Positions 1-11,086 of a stretch of DNA of 64,000 nucleotides are shown piece after piece. The notes under the pieces were generated by a model, which saw only the letters and a list, made by a program, of their open reading frames with translations, made no database searches and was not told the DNA's origin. Position numbers and translations under genes: made by a program. The stretch's first letter is position 1. Every line of letters begins with the position of its first letter. This DNA is from Candidatus Saccharimonadota bacterium (lineage in GTDB: Bacteria > Patescibacteriota > Saccharimonadia > Saccharimonadales > UBA4665). The stretch spans positions 1 through 64,000 of the forward strand of contig DAHXLX010000002.1 of the NCBI GenBank assembly GCA_027365775.1, in the 5' to 3' direction.

Positions 1-235
1 GACCACTGAACGGCCTACGACTACGACCACTGAACGGCCTACGACTACGACCACTGAACGGCCTACGACTACGACCACTGAACGGCCTACGACTACGACC
101 ACTGAACGGCCTACGACTACGACCACAGTTGCGCCGACTACGACCACTGAACGGCCTACGACTACGACCACAGTTGCGCCGACTACGACCACAGTTGCGC
201 CGACTACGACCACAGCTGCGCCTACAACTACTACT
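1..235 (+). repeat. Tandem repeat of about 24 bp (gaccactgaacggcctacgactac) grading into variant gaccacagttgcgccgactac units; coding low-complexity stalk
   Basis: Direct reading: near-identical consecutive units. Confidence 0.95.
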
Positions 236-463
236 ATTCCCCCGACTAAAGATACAGTGCCTGGTTGTGACCCTATAAGTCCCGAACCATGTCCAACTGG
301 TAGCTACCAAACGGCTGAGTTGAGTGCTGCAAATGAGACTAACACCAACAACAAAGTAAGCAGTGACTGGGTACTAAATGCTGCATTTGCAGCAGTAGGG
401 ATAGCCGGATTATTGTGGCCAATTCGTCGTAGATTAATTAATGGTCGCATTAACCGCAAATAA
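2..463 (+). CDS. C-terminal part of a Thr/Pro-rich surface protein (5' truncated by the window) with a C-terminal TM segment and basic tail
   Basis: Frame 2 is open from base 2 through the repeats (TTERPTTT / TVAPTTT) into the track ORF at 257; ends with hydrophobic WVLNAAFAAVGIAGLLW plus RRRLINGRINRK. Confidence 0.75.
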   Translation, partial: TTERPTTTTTERPTTTTTERPTTTTTERPTTTTTERPTTTTTVAPTTTTERPTTTTTVAPTTTTVAPTTTTAAPTTTTIPPTKDTVPGCDPISPEPCPTGSYQTAELSAANETNTNNKVSSDWVLNAAFAAVGIAGLLWPIRRRLINGRINRK

Positions 464-474
464 GGAGTAGAACC

Positions 475-1392
475 ATGAGTTTCATTAACTATCGTAAATC
501 ATTCATCGCCATAATTAGTATTTTGGCATTAAGTCTCAGTACTTTAATGTTTGGCGGTACGGTCTCGGCTGCTTGTTATGAGTACAATCCAAATGGTGGC
601 ATGATAACGTCTGCCACGCCGGTGTTTAACAATTTTTGTAATGTACCATACGGCGTCGGCAATGAGGCACAATTTGTAAGAATTAGGCAAGATAGCAATG
701 GTATCGATACGGATAATCAGAACAATCCGGCTTATCAGAACAGTTTGACTACCAATTGTGTAGCCGGCGACAAGTTTGATATCTGGAACTATCTACACAA
801 CAATGCCTCCCAACAATATAATCCCGATACAAATCCAAGCAATCCATCAGCGGTTGCGCATAATGTGGTAGAAAACTTGACTGCACAAACCGGTACCGCC
901 AGCACTTTTACATTCGCTGATACGGTCAGTGCATCAAATGCAGCAAGTGTAAGTGACAGCACAACCTTAAGTTGTAATGGTCAACAGTTCAATATGTCTA
1001 TCGTACCTGGCTCAGTCAATCTGTATAGTCTAGCTTACAACAATGGGCAGGGAGAGTGGATTAATATTTCAAAATACCTAAATAGTGATACTGGTCCCAT
1101 TAACCAAGGTAATTACAAGGTTGGTAGTCCGATATTTGCAAGTGGTGATCAATGGGGATGTTGGAATTACCGAATAGCGATTGTCTATCAAGTAATGTTA
1201 GCTTCAGTACCAACCCCGACACCAACCCCAACCCCGACACCAACCCCGACCCCAACACCGACGCCAAAAACACTCGTAAACACTGGTCCCGGTACGACTG
1301 GTACGATAGTTACATTTGCAATTTCTACAGTTATTGGTGCAACTTTATATAAAAGACGACTCGCAAAGAGATTAAATGGCAGAATCGGGTAA
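475..1392 (+). CDS. Secreted surface protein with signal peptide, PT-repeat stalk and LPXTG-like C-terminal signal (LVNTGPG + TM + KRR)
   Basis: N-terminal signal MSFINYRKSFIAIISILALSLSTLMFGGTVSA; (PT)n linker; C-terminal LVNTGPGTTGTIVTFAISTVIGATLYKRR. Confidence 0.8.
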   Translation: MSFINYRKSFIAIISILALSLSTLMFGGTVSAACYEYNPNGGMITSATPVFNNFCNVPYGVGNEAQFVRIRQDSNGIDTDNQNNPAYQNSLTTNCVAGDKFDIWNYLHNNASQQYNPDTNPSNPSAVAHNVVENLTAQTGTASTFTFADTVSASNAASVSDSTTLSCNGQQFNMSIVPGSVNLYSLAYNNGQGEWINISKYLNSDTGPINQGNYKVGSPIFASGDQWGCWNYRIAIVYQVMLASVPTPTPTPTPTPTPTPTPTPKTLVNTGPGTTGTIVTFAISTVIGATLYKRRLAKRLNGRIG

Positions 1393-1494
1393 CTATTGGT
1401 GGATAAGTACTAGCCTAAAAATACTTTCTGTGATATAAAGAAATATAGTTATATTCAAAAACACAGAGCTATGACTGACCGCTCTTGGAACGAG

Positions 1495-1522
1495 AATCTC
1501 GGGGAAACCCGGGATTTTCTTT
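1495..1522 (+). terminator. Rho-independent terminator
   Basis: aatctcgggGAAAcccgggatt stem-loop followed by ttcttttct. Confidence 0.6.
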
Positions 1523-1558
1523 TCTAATCTGTTATGTTAGTATAGGCGAGACATTTTT

Positions 1559-3149
<1,591 letters not shown>

Positions 3150-3168
3150 AACTAAATAATAGCATCGT

Positions 3169-3345
3169 TTATTTACGAACCAAATATTCTCTTATAGCCT
3201 GTCTGGCAAGTAATTCATAATCTTTGATCATAGATTTTATCTCAAGATCACTAAGGCTAGAAGCCCCTTTTCCTATTAATTTCCGTGCTTCTTTAGTCGA
3301 TATAATAGGCTTCTTAGGTATTAGTGATGGTCGAACATAATTCAT
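3169..3345 (-). CDS. Small hypothetical protein (58 aa) upstream of the recombinase; below the track's length cutoff
   Basis: Manual translation: MNYVRPSLIPKKPIISTKEARKLIGKGASSLSDLEIKSMIKDYELLARQAIREYLVRK*. Confidence 0.55.
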   Translation of the reverse strand: MNYVRPSLIPKKPIISTKEARKLIGKGASSLSDLEIKSMIKDYELLARQAIREYLVRK

Positions 3346-3393
3346 TACCCCTGAATGGTAAAATGTAAGCCAATTGAACTCGAGATGGTGATT

Positions 3394-4080
3394 TTACGAT
3401 TCAATTCCATCCCATTTTGGCATATGGGTATAAAAATAACGCTTCAAGCTATCTGGTGAATTATGGGAAGGGACACCATTATATAGTGGCAAAGCTCGTT
3501 GTTCGTATAGGCTGAATATCTGAGCAAAAGTTTTTCTTTTGCCGTTTTTATCTTTTAATCTTTGTTTGTAAATCGCATAGATAAGTTTAGGGTTCTCTCC
3601 TGCTTGAGCTTGATGCTTGTTTAGTTTTAGTTTTTCGAGAAGCTGTTTTTGTTTTTCCTCAACAAGAAACCAGATAGCTTGAATATCCTTTTGAGTCGTA
3701 TAAGCTGTTATCTCTATAGCTAAAGTATCTTCACTTACAACATCTCCAGAACCTCTTACTAAAGGCTGATGTTGGGCGAATCCTCTAATCTCTTTGTTAT
3801 CTATTAAGCCTAATTCGATAATATATTCCGGCACTTCAAAATTAGTTGCTGCCTCTTTAATTAACCCTACACAACTAGTAGCACTGTCTATTGTTAACAA
3901 TCTATCAAGAAGGTCTCCTTTTTGTGCAAGCAAGAGCATAACCTGATAATGCTCTCCTAATGCATCCTTCATACAAGATAGGATTCGATTTTTGCATTCA
4001 ATAAAGTCAGGATCATCAAACAGATAAAACAAAAACCAATCTCTATCTGTTCTAGGTGATCGAAAACTTATGTCTGACAA
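3394..4080 (-). CDS. Hypothetical protein of the recombinase-associated island
   Basis: Intact 228 aa ORF, collinear with the recombinase. Confidence 0.6.
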   Translation of the reverse strand: MSDISFRSPRTDRDWFLFYLFDDPDFIECKNRILSCMKDALGEHYQVMLLLAQKGDLLDRLLTIDSATSCVGLIKEAATNFEVPEYIIELGLIDNKEIRGFAQHQPLVRGSGDVVSEDTLAIEITAYTTQKDIQAIWFLVEEKQKQLLEKLKLNKHQAQAGENPKLIYAIYKQRLKDKNGKRKTFAQIFSLYEQRALPLYNGVPSHNSPDSLKRYFYTHMPKWDGIES

Positions 4081-4090
4081 GATACCTTAA

Positions 4091-4519
4091 TTATATGCCG
4101 TACTTATCTCTTTGCCTGTTTATCAATGTCTGAGAATAAGGTCTTGGGATGTTGTTGATGAAAATAATATCTCCGCCTTCGTTTAAGGGTTTAGAATTAC
4201 GACCTATATATCCTTTAATCTCCAGTGCTGTTTCAAGGTATCGGTGTCTTATGGCATAATCTGGTATTTTATTGGACGAAGGATTCTTATTGTTTCTAAC
4301 AATAACTTTAGTGGCATTCAATCCCTCTTTTAATGTCTTAGCCAAAGCCTTATCATCCAAGCCCATATTTTCAAGAATTTCCTTAAAACCTTTTGATCTA
4401 GTCACTTTTTGAGGATTTTTAATCATAGCATCAGAATAACCGGCTTTTCTCATAGCAGAGGCCATAGTTCCACCATTTTCCACGATTTCTTTAGCTATCA
4501 TTCTTTGTCTATAAGTCAC
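4091..4519 (-). CDS. Phage terminase small subunit-like / HTH protein
   Basis: MTYRQRMIAKEIVENGGTMASAMRKAGYSDAMIKNPQKVTRSKGFKEILENMGL resembles the N-terminal HTH of terminase small subunits. Confidence 0.5.
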   Translation of the reverse strand: MTYRQRMIAKEIVENGGTMASAMRKAGYSDAMIKNPQKVTRSKGFKEILENMGLDDKALAKTLKEGLNATKVIVRNNKNPSSNKIPDYAIRHRYLETALEIKGYIGRNSKPLNEGGDIIFINNIPRPYSQTLINRQRDKYGI

Positions 4520-4605
4520 AACATTATATTATATAAAAGTGAGTATATTGCAATTATGTTATCAGTAAATACTATTGATATAAATTAATTTAATGCAAAT
4601 TTAAG

Positions 4606-5181
4606 ATGAGTAATAAATCTGCCATTTCTGATATAAAACCTGTTAAATCTCCAATCAAACTATTTTATTGCTCAAAGTGTGGCCAAAAGCAGAATAAAGT
4701 TAATCAAAAATACTGTAGTAATTGCGGCAGCCCCTTCTATATAGAACAAAAAATAAGTGATGAAAATAATATTTTAGATTCAGAACATCAAGGTGAAAAT
4801 TATACTTCTAACCTAAATAGGATTGGTGGGTGGCTGATTCTTCCTTATATAGGATTTTATTTGTTTCTTTTATACAGTGTGATTTATATAGCATACTATT
4901 TTGGGAATTATTCAGTGTCTCCAAATAAATTTTTATTAGCCAGTGCCATAGCAATCTTTGGTATGTCTTTTTCGTGTATTATACAAATCCATAAAAGAAA
5001 TAAATTATTTCGTAATTATGTCTACACACTTTATTCAATAGGAATTATTCAATCATTATATATTTCATTTTCCACACACAAAGCATCTACTTTTATAATT
5101 TATGGTGGTATTTATTTCATTTGGATGCTGTATTTCTCTAAGTCTAAACGTGTTGAAGCATTTTTGGGTAGCAAAGAATAG
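4606..5181 (+). CDS. Zinc-ribbon membrane protein
   Basis: FYCSKCGQKQNKVNQKYCSNCGSPF ribbon, then about four TM segments. Confidence 0.6.
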   Translation: MSNKSAISDIKPVKSPIKLFYCSKCGQKQNKVNQKYCSNCGSPFYIEQKISDENNILDSEHQGENYTSNLNRIGGWLILPYIGFYLFLLYSVIYIAYYFGNYSVSPNKFLLASAIAIFGMSFSCIIQIHKRNKLFRNYVYTLYSIGIIQSLYISFSTHKASTFIIYGGIYFIWMLYFSKSKRVEAFLGSKE

Positions 5182-5202
5182 TGATGAGATATGTAAATTA
5201 AT

Positions 5203-5745
5203 ATGACAAGAGTTGCTAGCATAGTTGTATCGGAAGACGAATCATATGATTTTTACGATAACAAGCTAATCGTCGGAGAGGACGAAATACCATATGAATA
5301 CATTCAGGGCTTTGGGTTTTTGTTAACACATCGTAAACAAGGAGTGGACTTTGTACCTATTGCAAACTCAACTAGTTTTACTATTTTGTTAGACCTTGGC
5401 AAAAACGGTATTTACAAATTTGGGCATCGTTCTCTTGGCGTATCAGCTTTTAGAACTAATAAGCAAAGATCTTTAGACAGAGTATATTCAGATACTATTA
5501 AATGTATTGATGAGCTACTTTCTCCATTGATATTAAAAAAAATGCTCAATACTTTATCGGAAAATGGAGAAGTATCAGTCGGTAAATTAACAATTAAGCC
5601 GGATTACTTATTTAACGTTACGTCATTTAGGACAAAACAAATACCTTTACACAAATATACATCTTATAAGTTTGCTCAAGGTAAGGTTATGCTTTATGAG
5701 TCGGGTAAATCTTTACCGTTTTTTCGACTTATTTATCTACAATAA
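5203..5745 (+). CDS. Hypothetical protein
   Basis: Intact 180 aa ORF. Confidence 0.5.
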   Translation: MTRVASIVVSEDESYDFYDNKLIVGEDEIPYEYIQGFGFLLTHRKQGVDFVPIANSTSFTILLDLGKNGIYKFGHRSLGVSAFRTNKQRSLDRVYSDTIKCIDELLSPLILKKMLNTLSENGEVSVGKLTIKPDYLFNVTSFRTKQIPLHKYTSYKFAQGKVMLYESGKSLPFFRLIYLQ

Positions 5746-5804
5746 ATGCACCTTTACTACCTGCATTCTTGGGGCATCTTTTAAGATCTAAATAAGGAGT
5801 AGCG

Positions 5805-6248
5805 ATGTATTGTCAAAATTGTGGAGCTAAAAATACGAACGATGCATCTTATTGTTTTCAATGTGGTTCAAAGTTGAATAATCAACAAGGGTCAAAAAAT
5901 GAACTAAGAATTTCTAATCATGGAAGGATACATAAAACTAGCCCAATTAGTACAGGTAATATACAAAGACAAAGACGCAATAGAAACATTTTTATATGGA
6001 TAGCTGTAATTGTGATATCCTTTGTCGGTATAGGCATTTGGTATAACGACACACACTATAATTCAACATTTAAAAATAACTTTATGAATGGTTGCGAAAA
6101 TCAAGGTGGTTCAACGAGTAGTTGTGGATGTGCATATAATGTTTTATCCAATAATTTTAGTTATTCAGAAGCGAAATCAATAAATGCAAATCCTTCCGGT
6201 AGTCCATATTCACAGAGTTATATTCGTGATGTACGTAGTACCTGTTAA
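5805..6248 (+). CDS. Zinc-ribbon protein with one TM segment and extracytoplasmic Cys-rich tail
   Basis: MYCQNCGAKNTNDASYCFQCGSKL; TM IFIWIAVIVISFVGIGIWY. Confidence 0.6.
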   Translation: MYCQNCGAKNTNDASYCFQCGSKLNNQQGSKNELRISNHGRIHKTSPISTGNIQRQRRNRNIFIWIAVIVISFVGIGIWYNDTHYNSTFKNNFMNGCENQGGSTSSCGCAYNVLSNNFSYSEAKSINANPSGSPYSQSYIRDVRSTC

Positions 6249-6329
6249 TAGTCTTTATTAATTTATATTCAGTAGTGTAATTAAGTGTTGCCTTGAACTA
6301 GAAAGATATAATTTATTTAAGAAAAGAGA

Positions 6330-7001
6330 CTAATTGGAAATAGATATGTAATCTATTAATTCCACTTCTTCAATACCAAACTTGTTAACAATAAAGCGTT
6401 TTGGTAAGCCACCAACAGCTCCTGGGTATATTGGATCATCGCATGTAATTTGGATTAAATCTAATGCTATGTCATTTGATAAGCTTTGAATATCCGAATA
6501 AACGGAATCAGCTATATCCGTCCATCCCAAGAAAGCGTGGTCATCTAATATTTCTACAGGGCTCCAATTATTATCTCTTTCTAATTTTAGGATATGCATC
6601 TGTGTGTCTATTCCTCCTATAAGTACTTGGTCTGGGTGAGGTTCAGGAGTGTTTCTTAAAATGTACACTAAAATATCAGCAATTCCAGCCGTTGTTTGAG
6701 AGATTTTAGAAAAGAGTTCAAGGGTGTTAGTTAGATTATAAAGATCGTGCTCATTGATAGCTGTTTGGCTAGAATATCCAATAACGGCCTTGTTATTAAC
6801 TCTATATACTTTCTGAAAATCACGTCTTAAGTTTCTGGGGTTACCGTCACTAGCCATGCCATCACCGGTAGCTTCGATTTTGTCCTCTTGTTTTAGAAAT
6901 ATAACTAAACTCATAGATAAGCTAATCGTTTGTTCCTTCATTATAGGCAATGATAGATCACCAATGCGCATTAATAGTATGCTTTCATTATAAAAGTTCA
7001 A
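6330..7001 (-). CDS. Possible proteasome-beta-like Ntn-hydrolase fold protein (start codon uncertain)
   Basis: MSLVIFLKQEDKIEATGDGMAS...KVYRVNNKAVIGYSSQTAINEHDL...VLIGGID resembles the beta-sheet core order of proteasome subunits. Confidence 0.35.
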   Translation of the reverse strand: MNFYNESILLMRIGDLSLPIMKEQTISLSMSLVIFLKQEDKIEATGDGMASDGNPRNLRRDFQKVYRVNNKAVIGYSSQTAINEHDLYNLTNTLELFSKISQTTAGIADILVYILRNTPEPHPDQVLIGGIDTQMHILKLERDNNWSPVEILDDHAFLGWTDIADSVYSDIQSLSNDIALDLIQITCDDPIYPGAVGGLPKRFIVNKFGIEEVELIDYISISN

Positions 7002-7123
7002 AATTCATAGGTTCCAATCCTGGTAGGAATGTTACAAACAAAACTGTTATACTTTAGAAGAGCATACCACTGGTTAATCTCTTCAAGAATATGGTTCCAA
7101 TTTGATAACAGGTGGTTCACCAT
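6998..7123 (-). repeat. Island repeat copy 1, micro-ORF MVNHLLSNWNHILEEINQWYALLKYNSFVCNIPTRIGTYEF*
   Basis: Manual minus-strand translation; member of the 13-copy family. Confidence 0.8.
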
Positions 7124-7284
7124 AACTGAATTATGCTATAAGAACCGTTTTTCTATCTGAAATTGCTGGTTATAAATATTTAGTACATTTGCAACGCAAA
7201 GTTGTCTTATGGGGTTGTAATCTGTTAATGCAAGTTCGAATCCCTTATGCTTGCAAAATATATCTCAAGATGTAATCTAATTGT

Positions 7285-7833
7285 ATGCAAGTGAGAATTG
7301 AGAGCTACAAAGACACACCTGAGCATCTTCCATTACTTGGTGAAGATGAGATTCTGGTTACCATTGATTATTTAAATATGCCAACTAGTGATTACTTTGT
7401 TATTGGTGGAGCAAATCTAGTACTACGCGGAATAAAATACTCTACGCCAGACCTAGATGTATTAGTCAGTGATAGTCTATTTGAGTCTTTACAAAGTGTT
7501 GATAGCTCACAAATTAAACAACCACCAAAGCCAGCTATTATGCGGGGAGCTTCAAATACAACCGTGTGGGTAAAGAACGATAGAACTCCAATTCCCCTAA
7601 GTGCAACCACATCATTAGGTGATGGGTATTATCCAATGAGCTTTGAAAGCCATAGAGATAGGGTAGAAACTGTACAGGGTGTTCCGTGTGTCTCACTTGA
7701 AGAAGTTATTGCAGCTAAGTCTGCCCTTCAGCGAGAAAAAGATTTACTAGACCTAGATGATATAAGTAGATTTATTGGACAAGCTATTAGTTTATGCCCA
7801 CGACCAGCTGTTGGGCCACTCTGGGAAAGCTGA
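7285..7833 (+). CDS. Nucleotidyltransferase-fold protein
   Basis: DYFVIGGANLVLRGIKYSTPDLDVLV resembles a minimal NTase motif. Confidence 0.5.
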   Translation: MQVRIESYKDTPEHLPLLGEDEILVTIDYLNMPTSDYFVIGGANLVLRGIKYSTPDLDVLVSDSLFESLQSVDSSQIKQPPKPAIMRGASNTTVWVKNDRTPIPLSATTSLGDGYYPMSFESHRDRVETVQGVPCVSLEEVIAAKSALQREKDLLDLDDISRFIGQAISLCPRPAVGPLWES

Positions 7834-7845
7834 ACCCTTTAAAAT

Positions 7846-7908
7846 TTAATACCACCCAATAACTTCAGTTACGATTTGTCTATAAATCGGACCCCTTAGG
7901 GTCACCAT
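7846..7908 (-). repeat. Island repeat copy 2, micro-ORF MVTLRGPIYRQIVTEVIGWY*
   Basis: Manual minus-strand translation; followed on the plus strand by a hairpin. Confidence 0.85.
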
Positions 7909-7915
7909 AGGAATA

Positions 7916-7979
7916 GTACAGATAAGAAATGGTTATAAAATTGAGTGTCCAAAGAATTGTTATCAATTCCCATCTGTAT
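7916..7979 (+). repeat. Hairpin partner of repeat copy 2
   Basis: tACAGAT...GGTTATAAA...cccATCTGTa inverted repeat. Confidence 0.6.
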
Positions 7980-8027
7980 AATAGTTAGATTCTCCTTTGG
8001 TTCTTGGTGTTTGATTAGTTTTTGTGG

Positions 8028-8480
8028 CTAGTTTTTAGTAAACACATCACCCTGGGCTTTACCAGAAATTATAAGATTTCGAAGATTATCAGTAATAAGC
8101 ATTTCCCAAGCGTTTGAGCAATCCCCATAACAAACAAATTTAGGGGTTAAGCCAGAGTGCGTAAAATGAACCTCGGTCTTATCACCCTTCTTAGTGATTT
8201 CAAAGATAATGCTAGTACCTTTCCATTCATCTTTTTTAGGCACAAAACTTATGTAGGCGTCAGTTACATACCAAACTATTCTTTTACCTGGTACTAATTC
8301 GGTAATTTTTTGGGTAGAACGGTGTGCGTCACTGTAGCTATAAGTAAATTCAGAGCCAATCTTATCTGTAACACCATTTATTTCACCAGACCACCAACCT
8401 CGAACATTATTGATTGCATCAAACACTTGTTGCGGAGTCTGCTCAACCAAAAAACTTGCAGTAAAGTCTTGATTTTTCAT
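8028..8480 (-). CDS. SRPBCC/AHSA1-family protein
   Basis: FLVEQTPQQVFDAINNVRGWWSGEINGVTDKIGSEFTYSY...GKRIVWYVTD...WKGTSIIFEI is the typical AHSA1 order. Confidence 0.8.
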   Translation of the reverse strand: MKNQDFTASFLVEQTPQQVFDAINNVRGWWSGEINGVTDKIGSEFTYSYSDAHRSTQKITELVPGKRIVWYVTDAYISFVPKKDEWKGTSIIFEITKKGDKTEVHFTHSGLTPKFVCYGDCSNAWEMLITDNLRNLIISGKAQGDVFTKN

Positions 8481-8482
8481 GT

Positions 8483-8572
8483 CTACGTATATTGTATCAA
8501 GGTGAGACTATTATTCCATCTAACAATTTCATTCGCTATTTGGTTATAAATCGGGGTGCTTAGGGTCACCAG
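8483..8572 (-). repeat. Island repeat copy 3, micro-ORF (CTG start) LVTLSTPIYNQIANEIVRWNNSLTLIQYT*
   Basis: Manual minus-strand translation; stop lies 2 nt before the AHSA1 start. Confidence 0.85.
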
Positions 8573-8702
8573 TATCAGTTTTATCTTTGTTTGGGCGGCA
8601 AAGGTTATTTTATTATCTGAATTGGCTAAGAAGTTAATCTTTCAATTCTCCTATGCCGCTTTATTCTAAGATTAATACAAAGTACCATAAGAACATAAGA
8701 AT

Positions 8703-9851
8703 ATGGCAAAAACTAACGAACAGGGCTTTGCACATCTTCAGCTGTTAGGAGTTCTGGCTGTAGCCATAGCATTTATTGGTTTTGTTGGTTATAAGGTAGC
8801 TAGTTATAAATCTCAGCCAACGGTACATAGCTATATCGCTCAAAAGACAGATACAGCTACCTCTTTGGATATCGAATCCTCTCCTTCCGACATAAGTATG
8901 ACAGGTTATCCAACCTGCGATAGCTCCAAGCTTCATAAAGTCACTCCCTATGTCTGTAGCAGTAATAGTGGCTCCATCGATACTGTCGTGACCGCACCAA
9001 GCCGGGTCGTATTGGACGGTCATACCTATAATTTCGTTACTTGGAGCGGCTGTTCTGCATCGAACCCAAATAAAGCTATATGCAAGGTAGTTGTAAGTTC
9101 TGGAAGAAAAAAAACATTGACGGCCAGTTATGCAGTTGTAAGCAGCAATACCTCGCCAACTAATAGACAAACCGCAGCTAATTTACAGAATGATACAGCA
9201 TGTACTGTAACAATTGTCCAAGGTAGGACCCTAGGAGGCGAAATTGGTATGGGGCTTGGTTCCTCTACAGGAAAAGACAGTATCTGTACTTTTTATGAAC
9301 GCAATCCACCAGCCGCAGGTTACGAAGTTAATTATTCTGCCTCATACAATAACGTTACTAGCGAGAGCTGCGGTAGCAATTGTGATTACTATAAGCAGTT
9401 TAATCTCTCTAGTTATTACAATTGGTTCGGCATAGTCTCCTATGACGGCTGTGAGTATATAGGCATCGATACTCACTACAACAATTCAAGTTGCAATAAC
9501 TACACGCTTTCTGGTTATCTTAATCCTTCGAGTAAGGATATATACAATAAGGCTGCAAGTTTTAGAATTGATGCTTTTCAAGTTTATGACGAGTACTATA
9601 GCAGTCAAAACAATGGATGCATTTATTACTTCTGTGAAACCAAATCAACATTTGAAGGCTGGAGTATGTCGGTTCGACCCGGTAATGCTACAACGCCCAG
9701 TACTATTAATGTCATTGGTAACTACGCGTTAGATATAATTTATAATCCAGCATATGTTTCTAATTTAAATGATAAGAATATTGCCACCTTTTCTGGCTAT
9801 GAGCTTGAAAAAGCCCTGGAGACAAGTTTCCCAAGCTACATTGGACCATAG
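8703..9851 (+). CDS. Secreted/pilin-like protein with N-terminal hydrophobic helix
   Basis: MAKTNEQGFAHLQLLGVLAVAIAFIGFVGYKV prepilin-like N-terminus; Cys-rich ectodomain. Confidence 0.6.
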   Translation: MAKTNEQGFAHLQLLGVLAVAIAFIGFVGYKVASYKSQPTVHSYIAQKTDTATSLDIESSPSDISMTGYPTCDSSKLHKVTPYVCSSNSGSIDTVVTAPSRVVLDGHTYNFVTWSGCSASNPNKAICKVVVSSGRKKTLTASYAVVSSNTSPTNRQTAANLQNDTACTVTIVQGRTLGGEIGMGLGSSTGKDSICTFYERNPPAAGYEVNYSASYNNVTSESCGSNCDYYKQFNLSSYYNWFGIVSYDGCEYIGIDTHYNNSSCNNYTLSGYLNPSSKDIYNKAASFRIDAFQVYDEYYSSQNNGCIYYFCETKSTFEGWSMSVRPGNATTPSTINVIGNYALDIIYNPAYVSNLNDKNIATFSGYELEKALETSFPSYIGP

Positions 9852-9852
9852 C

Positions 9853-9969
9853 CTAGTTTCTAATTCCTACTGGAATGTTGCCAACGTGAGAGCTACTCTT
9901 TAGTAGGTCGTACCACTAATTGATTTCCTCAAGTATATGGTTCCAATTCGATAACAGGTGGTTCACCAT
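9853..9969 (-). repeat. Island repeat copy 4, degenerate micro-ORF MVNHLLSNWNHILEEIN*WYDLLKSSSHVGNIPVGIRN*
   Basis: Manual minus-strand translation; in-frame TAG at codon 18. Confidence 0.8.
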
Positions 9970-10138
9970 GATTGAATCTTTATCTTAGTTCAATTTCTAT
10001 CACTGTAATCTATTGATTTTTACGATTCTAAAACTTGACACCTAAGTGGCGATTTATAGCCTATGCATTTTGTTATCTGTTAATTAAGTTCGATTCAATT
10101 TGTGTAACTTATTATTTTTATGTTTAACTACTATCTAT

Positions 10139-11086
10139 ATGGACTATCAACAGCAAACTTCACCCCAACACGATAGCCAAATCATAGTACCAGCCACCCA
10201 AGCATCAACCGGCAATAATCAGCTTCCCGTAGCTCCTGCAAGCAATACTCAATCACAACAACCAAAAAAGTCTAAGTTGCCAAGTAATGTTAAGCTCACG
10301 CTGCTCATATTTACCTTAGTCAGTGCCTTTGTATTGAGTGCAGTACCTCATTTAAGCAGCAAAACACCTAATATGCCTTCTTTTGGTATTTTACTGATAA
10401 GTGGATTAGTGATGGTGTTGCTTACAGTCATTTTGTTTAGCGTTCTTAATAAACTTAATCTTGGATTTGGCAAAACTGCATTAATAATGGCGCTCGGCTA
10501 CAACGCAGTAGTTGCAATTATTAAATTTGTTATCTCACCTAGAGCGCTTTATTTATCTAATCAAAATAATCCTTTCAGTACACAGGTAGGAGACCCCAAC
10601 ACAATTTTTTACTACATACTAACTGGTGTGGTGATTCTTCTATTGTACGTAGGCGTATTTAGACTTATATATGGTCATTTTCGTAAAAGAATAGAGGGGT
10701 TGTCGGGACAAGCTGTTAAATATCAACATCATTTTCATACAAAAGGAGTTGTTCTTTTTAGCATAGGAGCTGTAGGACTAGTTGCTGTCGGTGGTGGTGT
10801 TATTTTACTGCCTCTGTTCTTTGTGGGTTCCTCGGCAGCTTATTTAGGCTATGTGTTTAGCGCACTAGGGATTCCGTTGGTATTGGCAATAGTACTGGCT
10901 ATCTTTATGGCTTATAGAGGTTTTGCAGCTGTTGAAAAACAAGTCTTAGTTTCTGGTAATACAGCACTACTGGCCAGTTTTTTATGGCTAGGTGTTTCGC
11001 TGATAATCCTTTATCACATCTTGTGGATAGTTTTCATGTTAACTTTAGTTCACATTTGGCCATTTAATACGTACTCGCCTAAATGA
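10139..11086 (+). CDS. Multi-TM membrane protein, partner of the UbiA-like gene (paralogue of 19718-20674)
   Basis: Disordered N-terminus followed by about 6 TM segments; similar order and motifs to 19718-20674. Confidence 0.6.
   Translation: MDYQQQTSPQHDSQIIVPATQASTGNNQLPVAPASNTQSQQPKKSKLPSNVKLTLLIFTLVSAFVLSAVPHLSSKTPNMPSFGILLISGLVMVLLTVILFSVLNKLNLGFGKTALIMALGYNAVVAIIKFVISPRALYLSNQNNPFSTQVGDPNTIFYYILTGVVILLLYVGVFRLIYGHFRKRIEGLSGQAVKYQHHFHTKGVVLFSIGAVGLVAVGGGVILLPLFFVGSSAAYLGYVFSALGIPLVLAIVLAIFMAYRGFAAVEKQVLVSGNTALLASFLWLGVSLIILYHILWIVFMLTLVHIWPFNTYSPK

Noticed and set aside
1-235. Tandem repeat as a CRISPR array
   Set aside because: No unique spacers; the repeats are in frame and encode Thr-rich protein sequence.
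1152-1352. Track ORF of 66 aa inside the PT-repeat gene
   Set aside because: Alternate-frame translation of a repetitive coding region; no independent support.
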